NCBI GenBank assembly: GCA_031431125.1
Contig: JANPCX010000087.1
Location: 16,464 to 80,463 of the forward strand
DNA: 64,000 nt
From: JANPCX01 sp031431125
GTDB taxonomy: Bacteria; Pseudomonadota; Gammaproteobacteria; Burkholderiales; Burkholderiaceae_C
Direction: 5' to 3'
The translations under genes were made by a program, and so were the position numbers. Below the pieces are notes generated by a model. That model had not been told where the DNA came from, did not search any database, and saw nothing but the letters and a program-made list of their open reading frames with translations. Of this stretch, positions 8,179 to 16,630 are shown piece after piece (the first letter of the stretch is position 1; each line of letters begins with the position of its first letter).

Positions 8179-8670
8179 TCATGCTGGGAAGACGCCGACC
8201 ACCAAATCCAATTCCACCGCCGCGCCCTTGGGCAACTGCGCCACACCGACCGAGGTGCGTGTGTGTTTGCCCGCGCTGCCCAGCACCTCGTGCAGCACCT
8301 GGGAGGCAGCATCCGCGACCTCGCTTTGTTGCGTGAAGCTGGGGCTGCTGCGGGTGTAGACCGTCAAGCGCAAGGCTTGCTCAATGTGCGACAAGCTCCC
8401 CAAGCTGCTTTTGAGCAAAGCCAGTGCCCGCATGGCGCAAATCTGGGCGCCGACCTGGGCTTGTTCTAAGGACACATCGCGGCCGACTTCGCCGATCACC
8501 ATGACCGTGCTGCCCACACGCGGCACCTGGCCGCTGACAAACACCTGGTCCCCGTGGCGCATGGTGGAGGTGTAGCTCCCGCCGATCACCAATTCGCCAT
8601 CGAAGCGGTGGCCGAGTTTGTCGGCCCATGCGTCGAAGCGGGCATCGGGGTTGGTTTGGGACTGTGTCAT
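8179..8670 (-). CDS. RidA/YjgF-family protein, distal paralogue
   Basis: A 163-aa member of the RidA/YER057c/UK114 superfamily. It has the fold-defining segments YTSTMRHGDQVFVSGQVPR, QAQVGAQICAMRALALLKSSLGSLSHIEQALRLTVYT and RTSVGVAQLPKGAAVELDLVVG. The Arg that contacts the carboxylate in deaminating RidAs (usually R-x-x-V near here) may be the R of TRTSVGVAQLP. The longer N-terminus and GSYTSTM start resemble the non-canonical YjgF subgroups. Its ATG overlaps the stop of the PLP ammonia-lyase (ATGA). The likely job is hydrolysis of reactive enamine/imine products of that enzyme; this is inferred from context. Confidence 0.85.
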   Translation of the reverse strand: MTQSQTNPDARFDAWADKLGHRFDGELVIGGSYTSTMRHGDQVFVSGQVPRVGSTVMVIGEVGRDVSLEQAQVGAQICAMRALALLKSSLGSLSHIEQALRLTVYTRSSPSFTQQSEVADAASQVLHEVLGSAGKHTRTSVGVAQLPKGAAVELDLVVGVFPA

Positions 8671-9686
8671 GTCGTGGCCTTCTGGGCTGGTGTCGATGGA
8701 GCGGGGGACGGGGATGACGGGGCCAGCAAAGCGCAGTAGTGGCTCAAGTCCACATTGCCCCCGGTGAGGATGACACCCACCCGTTGCCCCTTCAATTGGC
8801 TGGCCGCTTGCAACGCACCGGCCCAGGCCAAACAGCCTGTGGGCTCGACGACCAACTTCAGTTCATCGGCCAGAAAACGCATTGCATGGATCAAGTCGGC
8901 GTCGCTCACGGTGAAGATGTCGCGCACCTGCTGTTGAATGATGGGGAAAGCCCGTTCCGCGAGCTGTACCGCTTGGGCTCCATCGGCCAAGGTGCGTGGG
9001 GTGTTGATGCGCACGCGGTGGCCCGCCCGAAGCGACTGCTGGCCATCGTTGCCTGCTTCGGGCTCCACGCCGAAGAGCTGGCAGGCGGGTGCCTGCTGCG
9101 CCAACACCAGGGCACAGCCCGCCAACAAACCGCCACCGCCCAAACAAACGAAGAGTGCATCCAAGGGGCCGGTCACCGCCAACAACTCCTGCGCCGTGGT
9201 GCCCTGGCCAGCGATCACGTCCACATGGTCGGCGGGCGGCACCAAGACGAAACCATGCTGTTGTATTTGTTCGGCCACCACGGCATCACGGTCTTGCGCA
9301 TAACGGTCGAAAGAAATCACGGTGGCACCGTGCCGCCTGATGGCATCTAACTTGCTGCGTGGCGCGTCGTGTGGAATCACCACCGTGGCCGCCACACCAT
9401 GCAGCCGTGCCGCCAAAGCCAAGGCCTGGCCATGGTTGCCCGACGAGTAGGTGACGACACCCCGGCGTGCTTGCTCGGGTGTCAACAGCGCCACTGCGTT
9501 GTAGGCCCCCCGGAATTTGAAGGAGCCGGTGCGCTGCAGGTTTTCGCACTTGAAATACACCTCGGCGCCGAGCAAGGTGTCGGCCGCCTCGCAGCTCAAG
9601 ATCGGTGTGCGCTCGGCGTGGCCTTCAAGACGAGCTGCGGCGGCCACGACATCGGCATAGGAAGGCAAGGTCAGTGAATCTGGCAT
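8667..9686 (-). CDS. PLP-dependent serine/threonine-type ammonia-lyase
   Basis: A 339-aa fold-type II PLP enzyme of the threonine dehydratase/serine racemase group, without an ACT regulatory domain. FKCENLQRTGSFKFRGAYNA holds the Schiff-base lysine; SSGNHGQALALAA binds the substrate; CLGGGGLLAGCAL is the Gly-rich phosphate cup; LTGGNVDL is close to the C-terminus. Possible substrates are L-threonine, L/D-serine or threo-3-hydroxyaspartate; the sequence does not decide. I use the ATG at 9684-9686, 9 bases after GGAGG, rather than the upstream TTG, which lies only 3 bases from it. It is sandwiched between two RidA genes, 2 bases after one and overlapping the other. Confidence 0.9.
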   Translation of the reverse strand: MPDSLTLPSYADVVAAAARLEGHAERTPILSCEAADTLLGAEVYFKCENLQRTGSFKFRGAYNAVALLTPEQARRGVVTYSSGNHGQALALAARLHGVAATVVIPHDAPRSKLDAIRRHGATVISFDRYAQDRDAVVAEQIQQHGFVLVPPADHVDVIAGQGTTAQELLAVTGPLDALFVCLGGGGLLAGCALVLAQQAPACQLFGVEPEAGNDGQQSLRAGHRVRINTPRTLADGAQAVQLAERAFPIIQQQVRDIFTVSDADLIHAMRFLADELKLVVEPTGCLAWAGALQAASQLKGQRVGVILTGGNVDLSHYCALLAPSSPSPAPSTPAQKATT

Positions 9687-9688
9687 GT

Positions 9689-10114
9689 TCAAGCTCCTCC
9701 CGTGTTGATGCTCGCCAGCGCGGTGGGCGTGATGGCCTGCAAATTCATCGTCAGCAGTGCGCCCGCCTTGGGTAAATCGGCCACGCCAATGACGGTGCGT
9801 GCGGGGCGGTGCGGGCCGATGGCGTTCGCGTAAGCTAGGTTCATCGCGGAAAAATCGCCCACATCTTTCATGAAGATGTGGATGTGCATCACCTGCGAAA
9901 AGTCAGCGCCTTGGCTGGCGAGCAGGGTGCGGAAGTTCTCCAAAATTTGCCGGGTTTGGCTGACCACATCAGGACCCGCCATCTGCCCAGTTCGAGGATC
10001 CACGCCAGGCGTGCCCGAGATGGTGATGAAGGGCCCGGCCACGGTCATGTGGCTGTAGGGGCCTATGGGTGGGAAGAAGTTGTCGGGGGTGATGGATTGA
10101 ACTTGGGTCGGCAT
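9689..10114 (-). CDS. RidA family enamine/imine deaminase
   Basis: A 141-aa RidA-like protein. The family signature is spread over FFPPIGPYSHMTVAGPFITISGTPGVDP, QTRQILENFRTLLASQGADFSQVMHIHIFMKD and RPARTVIGVADLPKAGALLTMNLQAI. In PARTVIGVADLPKAGALLTM the Arg corresponds to the substrate carboxylate-binding Arg of canonical RidA. The start chosen (MPTQVQSITP) has GGGAG 9 bases upstream; an open frame extends 13 codons further without one. It sits between the MocR regulator and the PLP ammonia-lyase in a four-gene unit. Confidence 0.88.
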   Translation of the reverse strand: MPTQVQSITPDNFFPPIGPYSHMTVAGPFITISGTPGVDPRTGQMAGPDVVSQTRQILENFRTLLASQGADFSQVMHIHIFMKDVGDFSAMNLAYANAIGPHRPARTVIGVADLPKAGALLTMNLQAITPTALASINTGGA

Positions 10115-10162
10115 CAAAAGCTCCCTGGGAAGGTGGTGGGGTTGATTGGTCAAGAAACAAGT

Positions 10163-11674
10163 TCAGCGCGCGGGCAGGTTTGCCGCGATGCGGCCCAAGG
10201 TGGCCACGGCCCGTGCCACCTCGGGCGTGAAGGCAGCGCCACAACTCAAGCGTAAAAAATGGTCGTAACGGCTGCTGTTGGAGAACAGCGTGCCGGGTGT
10301 GATGCGCACGCCCTGTTGCAGCGCGGCCTCAAACAAGGCCCAACTGCTGCGCTGCTCAGGCAGTTCTATCCACAACATCATCGCGCCTAGGGGCGGGCTC
10401 AAACGGGTGCCGGGCGGAAAGTGCTGGGCCACCGCTTCGGCCATTTGTTCGCGCTGCTGGTGCAGGCGGCGGCGCAGTTTGGCCAAGTGGCGGTCGTAGG
10501 CGCTGCCGGCCATGTAGCTCGCCACCGCGGCCTGGGCCAAGACATCGTTGGGGCGGCTTTGGGCGTGTTTGAGCATCTTGATGCGCTCAAACCAGCGGCC
10601 ACCGAGCATCCAGCCCAGGCGCATGCCCGGGGCCAAAATTTTGGTGAGCGAAGCGCAGTAAATCACCTGGCCCATGGCGGCCTTGGGATGGTCCCAGGCT
10701 TTGGCCGCTTTCAAGGGCGTGTCGTCGAGGGTCAGCGCGCCATAGGTGTCGTCTTCGATCAAGGGAATGTCCCGGGCGGTGCACAGGGCCACGAGGCGTT
10801 CTTTCTCTGAATCGGGCATCACGCTGCCCAGGGGGTTCTGAAAGTTGGGCACGACCACCACCGCCTTGACCGACGGGTTGTTTTGCAGCGCCAGCGCCAA
10901 GGCATCCACCGACAAGCCCGTGTGTGGGCTGGTGGCGACTTCCAGCGCGCGCAGCCGAAGGCTCTCCAAAATTTGCAGCAAACCAAAGTAAGCCGGTGAT
11001 TCGACCGCCACGGTGTCGCCCGGCTGCGTCACCGCACGCAGCGCCAGGTTCAGCGCCTCGATGCAGCCGTGGGTGACGATGATGTCGTTGCTGCTTGGCA
11101 CCAAGCCCAGGGACAAAGCACGGCGGGCCAGCACGGTGCGAAACGCGGCGTCGCCCAATGGCGGCACCGGCTCTACCAGGCAGTTGGGTTGCTGCCGCAG
11201 TGCCCGCCCGGCGGCGGCGCGTAAGGCGGCACCGGGGTAACAGTCCGGGGTGCCAAAAGCCGCGGCCAGATTCAGCGCCTGTGGGTGGCGCTCGCACAAC
11301 GCTGTGAAGGCAGAGATGCGGTCGTGGATGCCCACGTACTGCGCCGGGTCAGGCGGCGTGAGCAGGGAAGGTTCGGCCACGCGGGCCAGGTGGTTGCGGC
11401 GTGGCTGGCGCACAAAATAACCGGAACGTGGTCGCGCCTCCAGCCAACCCTCACTCTCCAGTTGCCGACAGACCAGCAAGGTGGTGCTCAGGCTCACCTG
11501 GTGCAAACGTGTCAGCGCCCGTACCGAGGGCATGCGGTCACCGGGATTGAGCACCCCCGCTTCCATGGCTCGCCGGTAATGCTGGGCCAGGCGCTGGTAG
11601 ATGGGGTGCGACGCCACCGCCGGGCTGGCGGTGGCGTCAAGCGACAAAGGGGGCAAGGACAGGGGCGGCTTCAT
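10163..11674 (-). CDS. MocR/PdxR-type transcriptional regulator (GntR HTH plus aminotransferase domain)
   Basis: A 503-aa regulator. The N-terminal GntR winged helix (about residues 20-90) shows HPIYQRLAQHYRRAMEAGVLNPGDRMPSVRAL and STTLLVCRQLESEGWLEARPRSGYFV. The rest is an aminotransferase class I/II fold, with THGCIEALNLAL, VPNFQNPLGSVMP, IEDDTYGAL and the PLP lysine in CASLTKILAPGMRLGW. Such proteins sense amino acids or vitamin B6 forms through PLP. It is the first gene of the operon MocR-RidA-ammonia-lyase-RidA (49-base gap to the next gene), so it may control its own operon. Its upstream region (11675-11848) is shared with the divergent mini-rod gene. Frame upstream of 11674 is non-coding. 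Confidence 0.92.
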   Translation of the reverse strand: MKPPLSLPPLSLDATASPAVASHPIYQRLAQHYRRAMEAGVLNPGDRMPSVRALTRLHQVSLSTTLLVCRQLESEGWLEARPRSGYFVRQPRRNHLARVAEPSLLTPPDPAQYVGIHDRISAFTALCERHPQALNLAAAFGTPDCYPGAALRAAAGRALRQQPNCLVEPVPPLGDAAFRTVLARRALSLGLVPSSNDIIVTHGCIEALNLALRAVTQPGDTVAVESPAYFGLLQILESLRLRALEVATSPHTGLSVDALALALQNNPSVKAVVVVPNFQNPLGSVMPDSEKERLVALCTARDIPLIEDDTYGALTLDDTPLKAAKAWDHPKAAMGQVIYCASLTKILAPGMRLGWMLGGRWFERIKMLKHAQSRPNDVLAQAAVASYMAGSAYDRHLAKLRRRLHQQREQMAEAVAQHFPPGTRLSPPLGAMMLWIELPEQRSSWALFEAALQQGVRITPGTLFSNSSRYDHFLRLSCGAAFTPEVARAVATLGRIAANLPAR

Positions 11675-11848
11675 CAGGGCTTCATCTTGACTGGAGCGCC
11701 CATCGATGTACAGAGACAGTTTGTGTGAAAGTCGACCATAACAGCGCAGGGATGGCATCCCTGCACCGAAGCCGCTCAAGTTCTGCAGCGAGTTGCCGAA
11801 AAAGCAGACACCAAGGGCTCTTTGCGCTGCGCAAGCGGCACCACCGCC

Positions 11849-12160
11849 ATGAATTCCACCTCCTCCATTGCGATGTCGGGTTTGAACGCCGCGAGCACAC
11901 GCTTGAACGTGTCGGCGCACAACATTGCCAATTCCCAAACCCCGGATTTCAAGCCTCAACGGGTGCAGCAGACGGCTTTGGCCGAAGGGGGCGTGAACGT
12001 GACGGTGGACAGCGCAGACACCGCCCAAGCTGCGCCACTGGCCAATCTGGCCAAAGACTTGGTCACGCAAATGGTGGCCGCTTACGAGTTCAAGGCCAAT
12101 CTCAAGGTCATCCAAACCCAGCAGGACTTGTTGGGGCAGTGGTTGGACACGCGCGCCTGA
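11849..12160 (+). CDS. Stand-alone mini flagellar-rod-like protein (FlgB/FlgC type)
   Basis: Only 103 aa. The N-terminal half, IAMSGLNAASTRLNVSAHNIANSQTPDFKP, is the flagellar basal-body rod N-terminal motif (ANNIAN-type). The C-terminal half, DLVTQMVAAYEFKANLKVIQTQQDLLGQWL, is the rod C-terminal heptad motif. The variable domain between them is reduced to about 25 residues, so this is little more than the two rod helices. No other flagellar gene lies in the window. It is encoded divergently from the MocR gene and 161 bases before gspE on the same strand. The function is unknown; it could be an orphan rod paralogue or a coiled-coil adaptor. Confidence 0.8.
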   Translation: MNSTSSIAMSGLNAASTRLNVSAHNIANSQTPDFKPQRVQQTALAEGGVNVTVDSADTAQAAPLANLAKDLVTQMVAAYEFKANLKVIQTQQDLLGQWLDTRA

Positions 12161-12321
12161 CGGGCTAGGAACTCACCCTGACGGCCGCTATCAGCGCGCT
12201 TGTCTGGTCGGTGCGGCGTTGTAGCTCCGTGCTCTGACCGCGCCAGGGGCTATGCCTTAGCATTGCGCCCTGGCCCACAGGTCGATGCAACCTTTTGCGT
12301 TTGGCTGGCTCGAATCCCCCG

Positions 12322-14043
12322 ATGAATTCAACCACCGCTGTCTCCCACGAGGTTTTGGCCTCACCGATTCCTACACTGGGCGACCTGCTCGTTCGTGCCG
12401 GCAAACTCAGCAGCCGCGACCTGGACAGGGCGCTGGCGGCACAAACAGAAATGGGCGGCGCGCTCAGCCGCGTGTTGGTTCAACTGGGTTTGGTGTCCGA
12501 GCTGGATGTGGCCCGCACCCAGGCAGAGAGTTTGGGGCTGCCCTTTGTTGCGGCTGATGATTTTCCCGACATGCCGCCCGAGGTCGACGGTTTGCTGCCC
12601 GAGTTTTTGCAAACCCATGGGGTCTACCCTCTGAGGAAAGAAGGTGGCGTGCTCGATGTGGCGGTCACCCACCCCGACGACGCGTTTGTGCTCAAAGCAT
12701 TGCGCCTGTCCACCGGCTTGCAAGTGCGGCCCCATGTGGCGCTGGACACCGACATTCAAAAAGCGTTGCAGCAAATGCTCAACCCGTCCCAGGCCGAAGC
12801 GCAGGACGACGAGTTCAGCGGCGAGCTCGATGCCGGCGATTTTGTCGAGCACCTCAAAGACTTGGCCAGCGAAGCGCCGGTGATTCGTTTGGTGACATCC
12901 ATCATCGCCCGTGCCATTGACCTTCGTGCGTCCGACATCCATTTGGAACCCTTCGACGACGGCTTGCATGTGCGTTATCGCGTCGATGGTGTCATTCACA
13001 CCGCCGAGGTGGTGCCACCCAAACACAGTGCGGCAGTGAACTCTCGCGTGAAGTTATTGGCCCACCTTGACATTGCCGAGCGCCGCTTGCCGCAAGACGG
13101 CCGCATCAAAACCCGTGTCAAGGGCCGCGAGCTGGATTTGCGCGTGTCGACTGTGCCCACCGTGCACGGCGAAAGTGTGGTCATGCGGGTGTTGGACCGC
13201 GCCAGTGTTCGTTTCAGTCTGGAACAAATGGGGTTTGCGCACGACAACTTGGAGCGTTTCAACCAGTTGCTCGCCCGTCCCCATGGCATCTTGTTGGTGA
13301 CCGGTCCGACGGGCTCAGGCAAAACCACCACGCTTTATGCAGCGCTTTCCAAGCTCGACAACACCTCGCAAAAAATCATCACCGTGGAAGACCCGGTGGA
13401 GTACCAGCTGGAAGGCATCAACCAAATTCAGGTGCACACCCAAATCAACCTGAGTTTTGCCAACGCACTGCGCTCCATCCTGCGCCAAGACCCCGACATC
13501 ATCATGATTGGCGAAATGCGCGATGGCGAAACCGCACAAATCGCGGTGCAATCGGCACTCACCGGCCACCTGGTGCTCTCTACCCTGCACACCAACACCG
13601 CAGCTGGGGCCATCATCCGCATGCAAGACATGGGTGTGGAGCGTTACCTCATCACCTCGGCGGTGAACGGTGTGTTGTCGCAGCGTTTGGTGCGCGCCCT
13701 GTGCACCCATTGCAAAACACCCGTACAGCCCTCGTCCACGTTGTTGCAAAGCTCGGGTTTGCACCGCCATGTCAAAGAAGGCGCGGCCATTTACCAGTCG
13801 GTGGGTTGCAGCCATTGCAGCGGCACCGGCTACCAAGGCCGCACCAGCATCCACGAGTTGTTGGTACTGGATGAAACCTTACGCGCCGCCGTGCTGCAAG
13901 GGCGTGACGCCAGCACCCTGCACAACCTGTCCATCCAAAACGGCATGCTCACCTTGTATGAGGATGGCCTGCGAAAAGTGGCCGCTGGGGTCACTAGCCT
14001 CGAAGAATTGCTGCGTGTGACGCAGGACCAAGCCGATGCCTGA
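12322..14043 (+). CDS. gspE: Type II secretion ATPase GspE
   Basis: Hexameric cytoplasmic ATPase that powers pseudopilus assembly, 573 aa. The N-terminal GspE/PilB domain (TLGDLLVRAGKLSSRDLDRAL, about residues 15-150) is followed by the ATPase. The Walker A is GPTGSGKTTT (about residues 328-337), the Asp box is ITVEDPVEYQ, the Walker B is RQDPDIIMIGEMRDGETA, and the His box is GHLVLSTLHTN. Two CxxC pairs near the C-terminus (CTHCK and CSHCSGTGY) form the GspE zinc element. The ATG start lacks a clear ribosome site. It is the first gene of a tightly overlapping operon through gspD; gspF starts inside its last codons. Confidence 0.95.
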   Translation: MNSTTAVSHEVLASPIPTLGDLLVRAGKLSSRDLDRALAAQTEMGGALSRVLVQLGLVSELDVARTQAESLGLPFVAADDFPDMPPEVDGLLPEFLQTHGVYPLRKEGGVLDVAVTHPDDAFVLKALRLSTGLQVRPHVALDTDIQKALQQMLNPSQAEAQDDEFSGELDAGDFVEHLKDLASEAPVIRLVTSIIARAIDLRASDIHLEPFDDGLHVRYRVDGVIHTAEVVPPKHSAAVNSRVKLLAHLDIAERRLPQDGRIKTRVKGRELDLRVSTVPTVHGESVVMRVLDRASVRFSLEQMGFAHDNLERFNQLLARPHGILLVTGPTGSGKTTTLYAALSKLDNTSQKIITVEDPVEYQLEGINQIQVHTQINLSFANALRSILRQDPDIIMIGEMRDGETAQIAVQSALTGHLVLSTLHTNTAAGAIIRMQDMGVERYLITSAVNGVLSQRLVRALCTHCKTPVQPSSTLLQSSGLHRHVKEGAAIYQSVGCSHCSGTGYQGRTSIHELLVLDETLRAAVLQGRDASTLHNLSIQNGMLTLYEDGLRKVAAGVTSLEELLRVTQDQADA

Positions 14044-15271
14044 GTTCGACTGGCGCGCCGCCGACGCCAGCGGGCAAGTGACCCAAGGTCGGCAAGACGC
14101 AGCGAGCAGCCTTTTGCTGATGAAGCAATTGCGCGAGCGCGGCCTCACCCCGCTCAGCATCGATGCGACGGGCGCCGCCGGTTCCGCAGCGGCGGCAGCG
14201 CCTCGGGCCAGCAAAGCGCCACGTGCTGGCAAAGGACCTGTGAATCAAGCCGACGTGCTGGCCATGACCTCGCAACTGGCCATCATGGTCCGTGCCGGAT
14301 TGGCGCTGGACAACGCCCTGCGTGTGCTGATTGGCATGAACAACAAACCGTCGATGGCGGTGCTCACCCAGCGCATCTTGGACGACGTCAAGGGCGGCGC
14401 TGCCTTGAGCAAATCCTTGTCCAAAGACCGCGCTCTCTTTGGCGACTTCTACATCAACATGATCCGTTCCGGCGAGGCCAGTGGCCAATTGTCGAACGTG
14501 CTCACCCGTTTGGTCGAACACATGGAACGTCTGCGTGCGCTGCGCGACAGCGTTATCTCTGCCACCATTTACCCGGCGATTTTGCTCGGCGTGTCCATCC
14601 TGTCTTTGATCGTGATGCTGGGTTTCGTGGTGCCCCAGTTCAAGCAGCTCTTCAAGGGCATGGGCGATGCCTTGCCCATTCCAACCCGCATCGTCATGCA
14701 AATGGGTGACGTGTTTACTCAATACGGTTTGTTCATTTTGGTGGGTGTCGTCTTACTCGGGTCGGTGCTGATGCGTTGGCTCAAATCCCCCGCTGGCAGC
14801 ACTTGGTTTCAGGACCGTTTGTTGCGTCTGCCGCTGTTGGGCACCTTGATGCACAAATACGAAATGACCTTGTTTTCCCGTTCGCTCGGCACCTTGCTTG
14901 GCAATGGTGTGCCTTTGCTCACCGCCTTGCAAATTGCCACCGAGACCGTCGGTAACCAAAGTTTGCGATTGCCCTTGCAGGCCATGTCACCCAAGGTGAA
15001 AGAAGGGGTGAAAGTGGTGGAAGCGGCCAGCGCCACGGAACTCTTTGAGCCCTTGGCAATCAACCTCATCCGGGTGGGCGAGGAAACCGGTCGGCTCGGG
15101 CCCATGATGCTGGAGTTGGCCAATGTGCTCAACCGCGAGGTGGAAACCGGCATCAAACGCGCCCTCACCATGCTGGAGCCACTGCTGATTTTGGTGTTGG
15201 GGGTGATGATCGCCGCCATCATTGTTTCCATCTTGTTGGGCATTCTGTCGGTCAATGACCTGGCGGCTTGA
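14036..15271 (+). CDS. gspF: Type II secretion inner-membrane platform protein GspF
   Basis: A polytopic inner-membrane platform protein of 411 aa. Two GspF/PilC repeats are visible: VLAMTSQLAIMVRAGLALDNALRVL and TLFSRSLGTLLGNGVPLLTALQI, each followed by an FYINMIRSGEASGQL or INLIRVGEETGRLGPMM motif. Transmembrane segments occur around residues 178-205, 225-245 and 380-405. An Ala-rich linker (about residues 42-65) follows the N-terminal FDWRAADASGQ-type segment. It overlaps gspE by 8 bases, the usual coupling for E and F, and leaves 24 bases before gspG. Confidence 0.95.
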   Translation: MPEFDWRAADASGQVTQGRQDAASSLLLMKQLRERGLTPLSIDATGAAGSAAAAAPRASKAPRAGKGPVNQADVLAMTSQLAIMVRAGLALDNALRVLIGMNNKPSMAVLTQRILDDVKGGAALSKSLSKDRALFGDFYINMIRSGEASGQLSNVLTRLVEHMERLRALRDSVISATIYPAILLGVSILSLIVMLGFVVPQFKQLFKGMGDALPIPTRIVMQMGDVFTQYGLFILVGVVLLGSVLMRWLKSPAGSTWFQDRLLRLPLLGTLMHKYEMTLFSRSLGTLLGNGVPLLTALQIATETVGNQSLRLPLQAMSPKVKEGVKVVEAASATELFEPLAINLIRVGEETGRLGPMMLELANVLNREVETGIKRALTMLEPLLILVLGVMIAAIIVSILLGILSVNDLAA

Positions 15272-15295
15272 CCGTCTTTTTTTCGAGGGACTCTC

Positions 15296-15748
15296 ATGAT
15301 TTGTACTTGTTCTCTGTCGTTGGCACGACCACAAACCAAGCGCCGCAGCCGTGGCTTCACGCTGATTGAATTGCTGGTGGTTTTGGCCATCTTGACCTTG
15401 CTCGCGGGCATCGTGGGTCCCAAGGTGCTGGGCCAGTTGGGCGGTGCCAAGTCCAAGACCGCGGGGGTGCAGATCGCGGACATTGAAAAGTCGCTCGACC
15501 TCTTCAAACTCGATGTTGGCCGCTACCCCACGAACGACGAAGGACTACAAGCCTTGGTGACCAAACCGGGTTCCGCCGGCCAGTGGGCCGGTCCCTACCT
15601 CAAAGGCGAGTTGCCCAAAGACCCCTGGGGTGAAGCCTACAAATACGCCAACCCCGGCCCCAAAGGCGGCGTTGAAATTCTGAGCTTGGGGGCCGACAAA
15701 GCGCCTGGTGGTGACGGTGAGAACGCTGACGTTCGCAACCAGCAGTGA
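15296..15748 (+). CDS. gspG: Major pseudopilin GspG
   Basis: Major pseudopilin, 150 aa. A basic leader ends at RRSRG, followed by FTLIELLVVLAIL with Glu at +5, the prepilin-peptidase site and methylation signal. The C-terminal globular part has the GspG signature: DIEKSLDLFKLDVGRYPTNDEGLQALV, GPYLKGELPKDPWGEAYKY and the calcium-binding Asp-rich end (GADKAPGGDGENADV). The ATG has GAGGGA 8 bases upstream. It overlaps gspH by 41 bases. Confidence 0.95.
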   Translation: MICTCSLSLARPQTKRRSRGFTLIELLVVLAILTLLAGIVGPKVLGQLGGAKSKTAGVQIADIEKSLDLFKLDVGRYPTNDEGLQALVTKPGSAGQWAGPYLKGELPKDPWGEAYKYANPGPKGGVEILSLGADKAPGGDGENADVRNQQ

Positions 15749-16211
15749 TTCCGCTGGGCGCTTGCATTCCCATGCAGGCTTTACCCTGCTGGAGTTGCTG
15801 GTGGTGCTGGCCATTGCATCGCTGTTGATTGCCTTGGTGCCCATCGCCTTTGATCGCCTGCAAGAAGGAACGCAGTACCGGGATGCTTTGCGCACCATGC
15901 AAAGTGAGATGCGCCAGGCGCGGCAGCAGGCAGTAACCCAAGGCCGCACCGTGCGTTTTCAAGTGGACTTGGCTTCCCGCACCTATGGCCTGGTGGGCAA
16001 GGTCGAGCACCCCATTCCAGAAAAACTGCAAGTGCGTGCCACGGTCGCCAGCGTAGAGATGCAAGCCAACCAAGTCGCCGCGATTCAGTTTTTGCCCAGT
16101 GGGGGCGCCACCGGCGGCAGCATTGATTTGATGCGCCCCTCAGGTGCCGGTACGCGATTGAAGGTGGATTGGTTGTCGGGCCGTGTGATGCAGGAATCAC
16201 TCGCACCATGA
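15708..16211 (+). CDS. gspH: Minor pseudopilin GspH
   Basis: A minor pseudopilin of 167 aa with prepilin motif HAGFTLLELLVVLAIASLLIALVP and a GspH-like domain (MQSEMRQARQQAVTQGRTVRFQVDLASRTYGL). The start is a GTG at 15708, inside gspG; another GTG two codons later is equally possible. Its stop overlaps the gspI ATG as ATGA. It contributes to the pseudopilus below the G fibre tip. Confidence 0.85.
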   Translation: MVTVRTLTFATSSDSAGRLHSHAGFTLLELLVVLAIASLLIALVPIAFDRLQEGTQYRDALRTMQSEMRQARQQAVTQGRTVRFQVDLASRTYGLVGKVEHPIPEKLQVRATVASVEMQANQVAAIQFLPSGGATGGSIDLMRPSGAGTRLKVDWLSGRVMQESLAP

Positions 16212-16630
16212 GGCGATTGACTTCGGCCAAGCCCTTTTGTGGCCAACGAGGCTTTTCATTGCTCGAACTCTTGGTGGCGTTTGCCATCATGGCCATGTCG
16301 CTGGGGATGATTTACCGGGCTGCGGGTGGCAGCGTGCGCAGCGTGGGCGACGCTGAACGTCATGAGTACGCAGTCGTCTTGGCAGAATCTCTCATGGCCT
16401 CCTACGACGTTGTTCCCGCAGAGGGAGCCAACAGCAGTGGTGAGTCTGCGGGGTTGCGTTGGGAGGTTCGTACCCAACCGTATGGCTCGAACGTCACTGA
16501 CCCGAACGCGCCAGCACTGCATCAACTCAGCGTGCAGGTGAGTTGGGGTGATGCGTCGAAACCCCGTCAAGTTCAACTGGTGACTTTGCTGCCGCAGCAG
16601 ATCCCATTGCCCGGTGCGGTGGTTCGGTGA
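16208..16630 (+). CDS. gspI: Minor pseudopilin GspI
   Basis: A minor pseudopilin of 140 aa. QRGFSLLELLVAFAIMAMSLGMIY is the prepilin segment with Glu+5. The globular part has YAVVLAESLMASYDVV and LRWEVRTQPYG, matching GspI proteins, which nucleate the I-J-K tip complex. It is coupled by ATGA to gspH and its own stop overlaps the GTG of gspJ. Confidence 0.9.
   Translation: MRRLTSAKPFCGQRGFSLLELLVAFAIMAMSLGMIYRAAGGSVRSVGDAERHEYAVVLAESLMASYDVVPAEGANSSGESAGLRWEVRTQPYGSNVTDPNAPALHQLSVQVSWGDASKPRQVQLVTLLPQQIPLPGAVVR

Noticed and set aside
11675..12115. N-terminal extension of the MocR regulator (650-aa frame)
   Set aside because: The extension overlaps the divergent mini-rod gene antisense and has no domain; the GntR domain begins just after the ATG at 11674.
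12161..12321. CCAGGGGC/GCCCTGG stem before gspE as a terminator
   Set aside because: It has no T-run; it may be a weak hairpin, but I cannot support a function.
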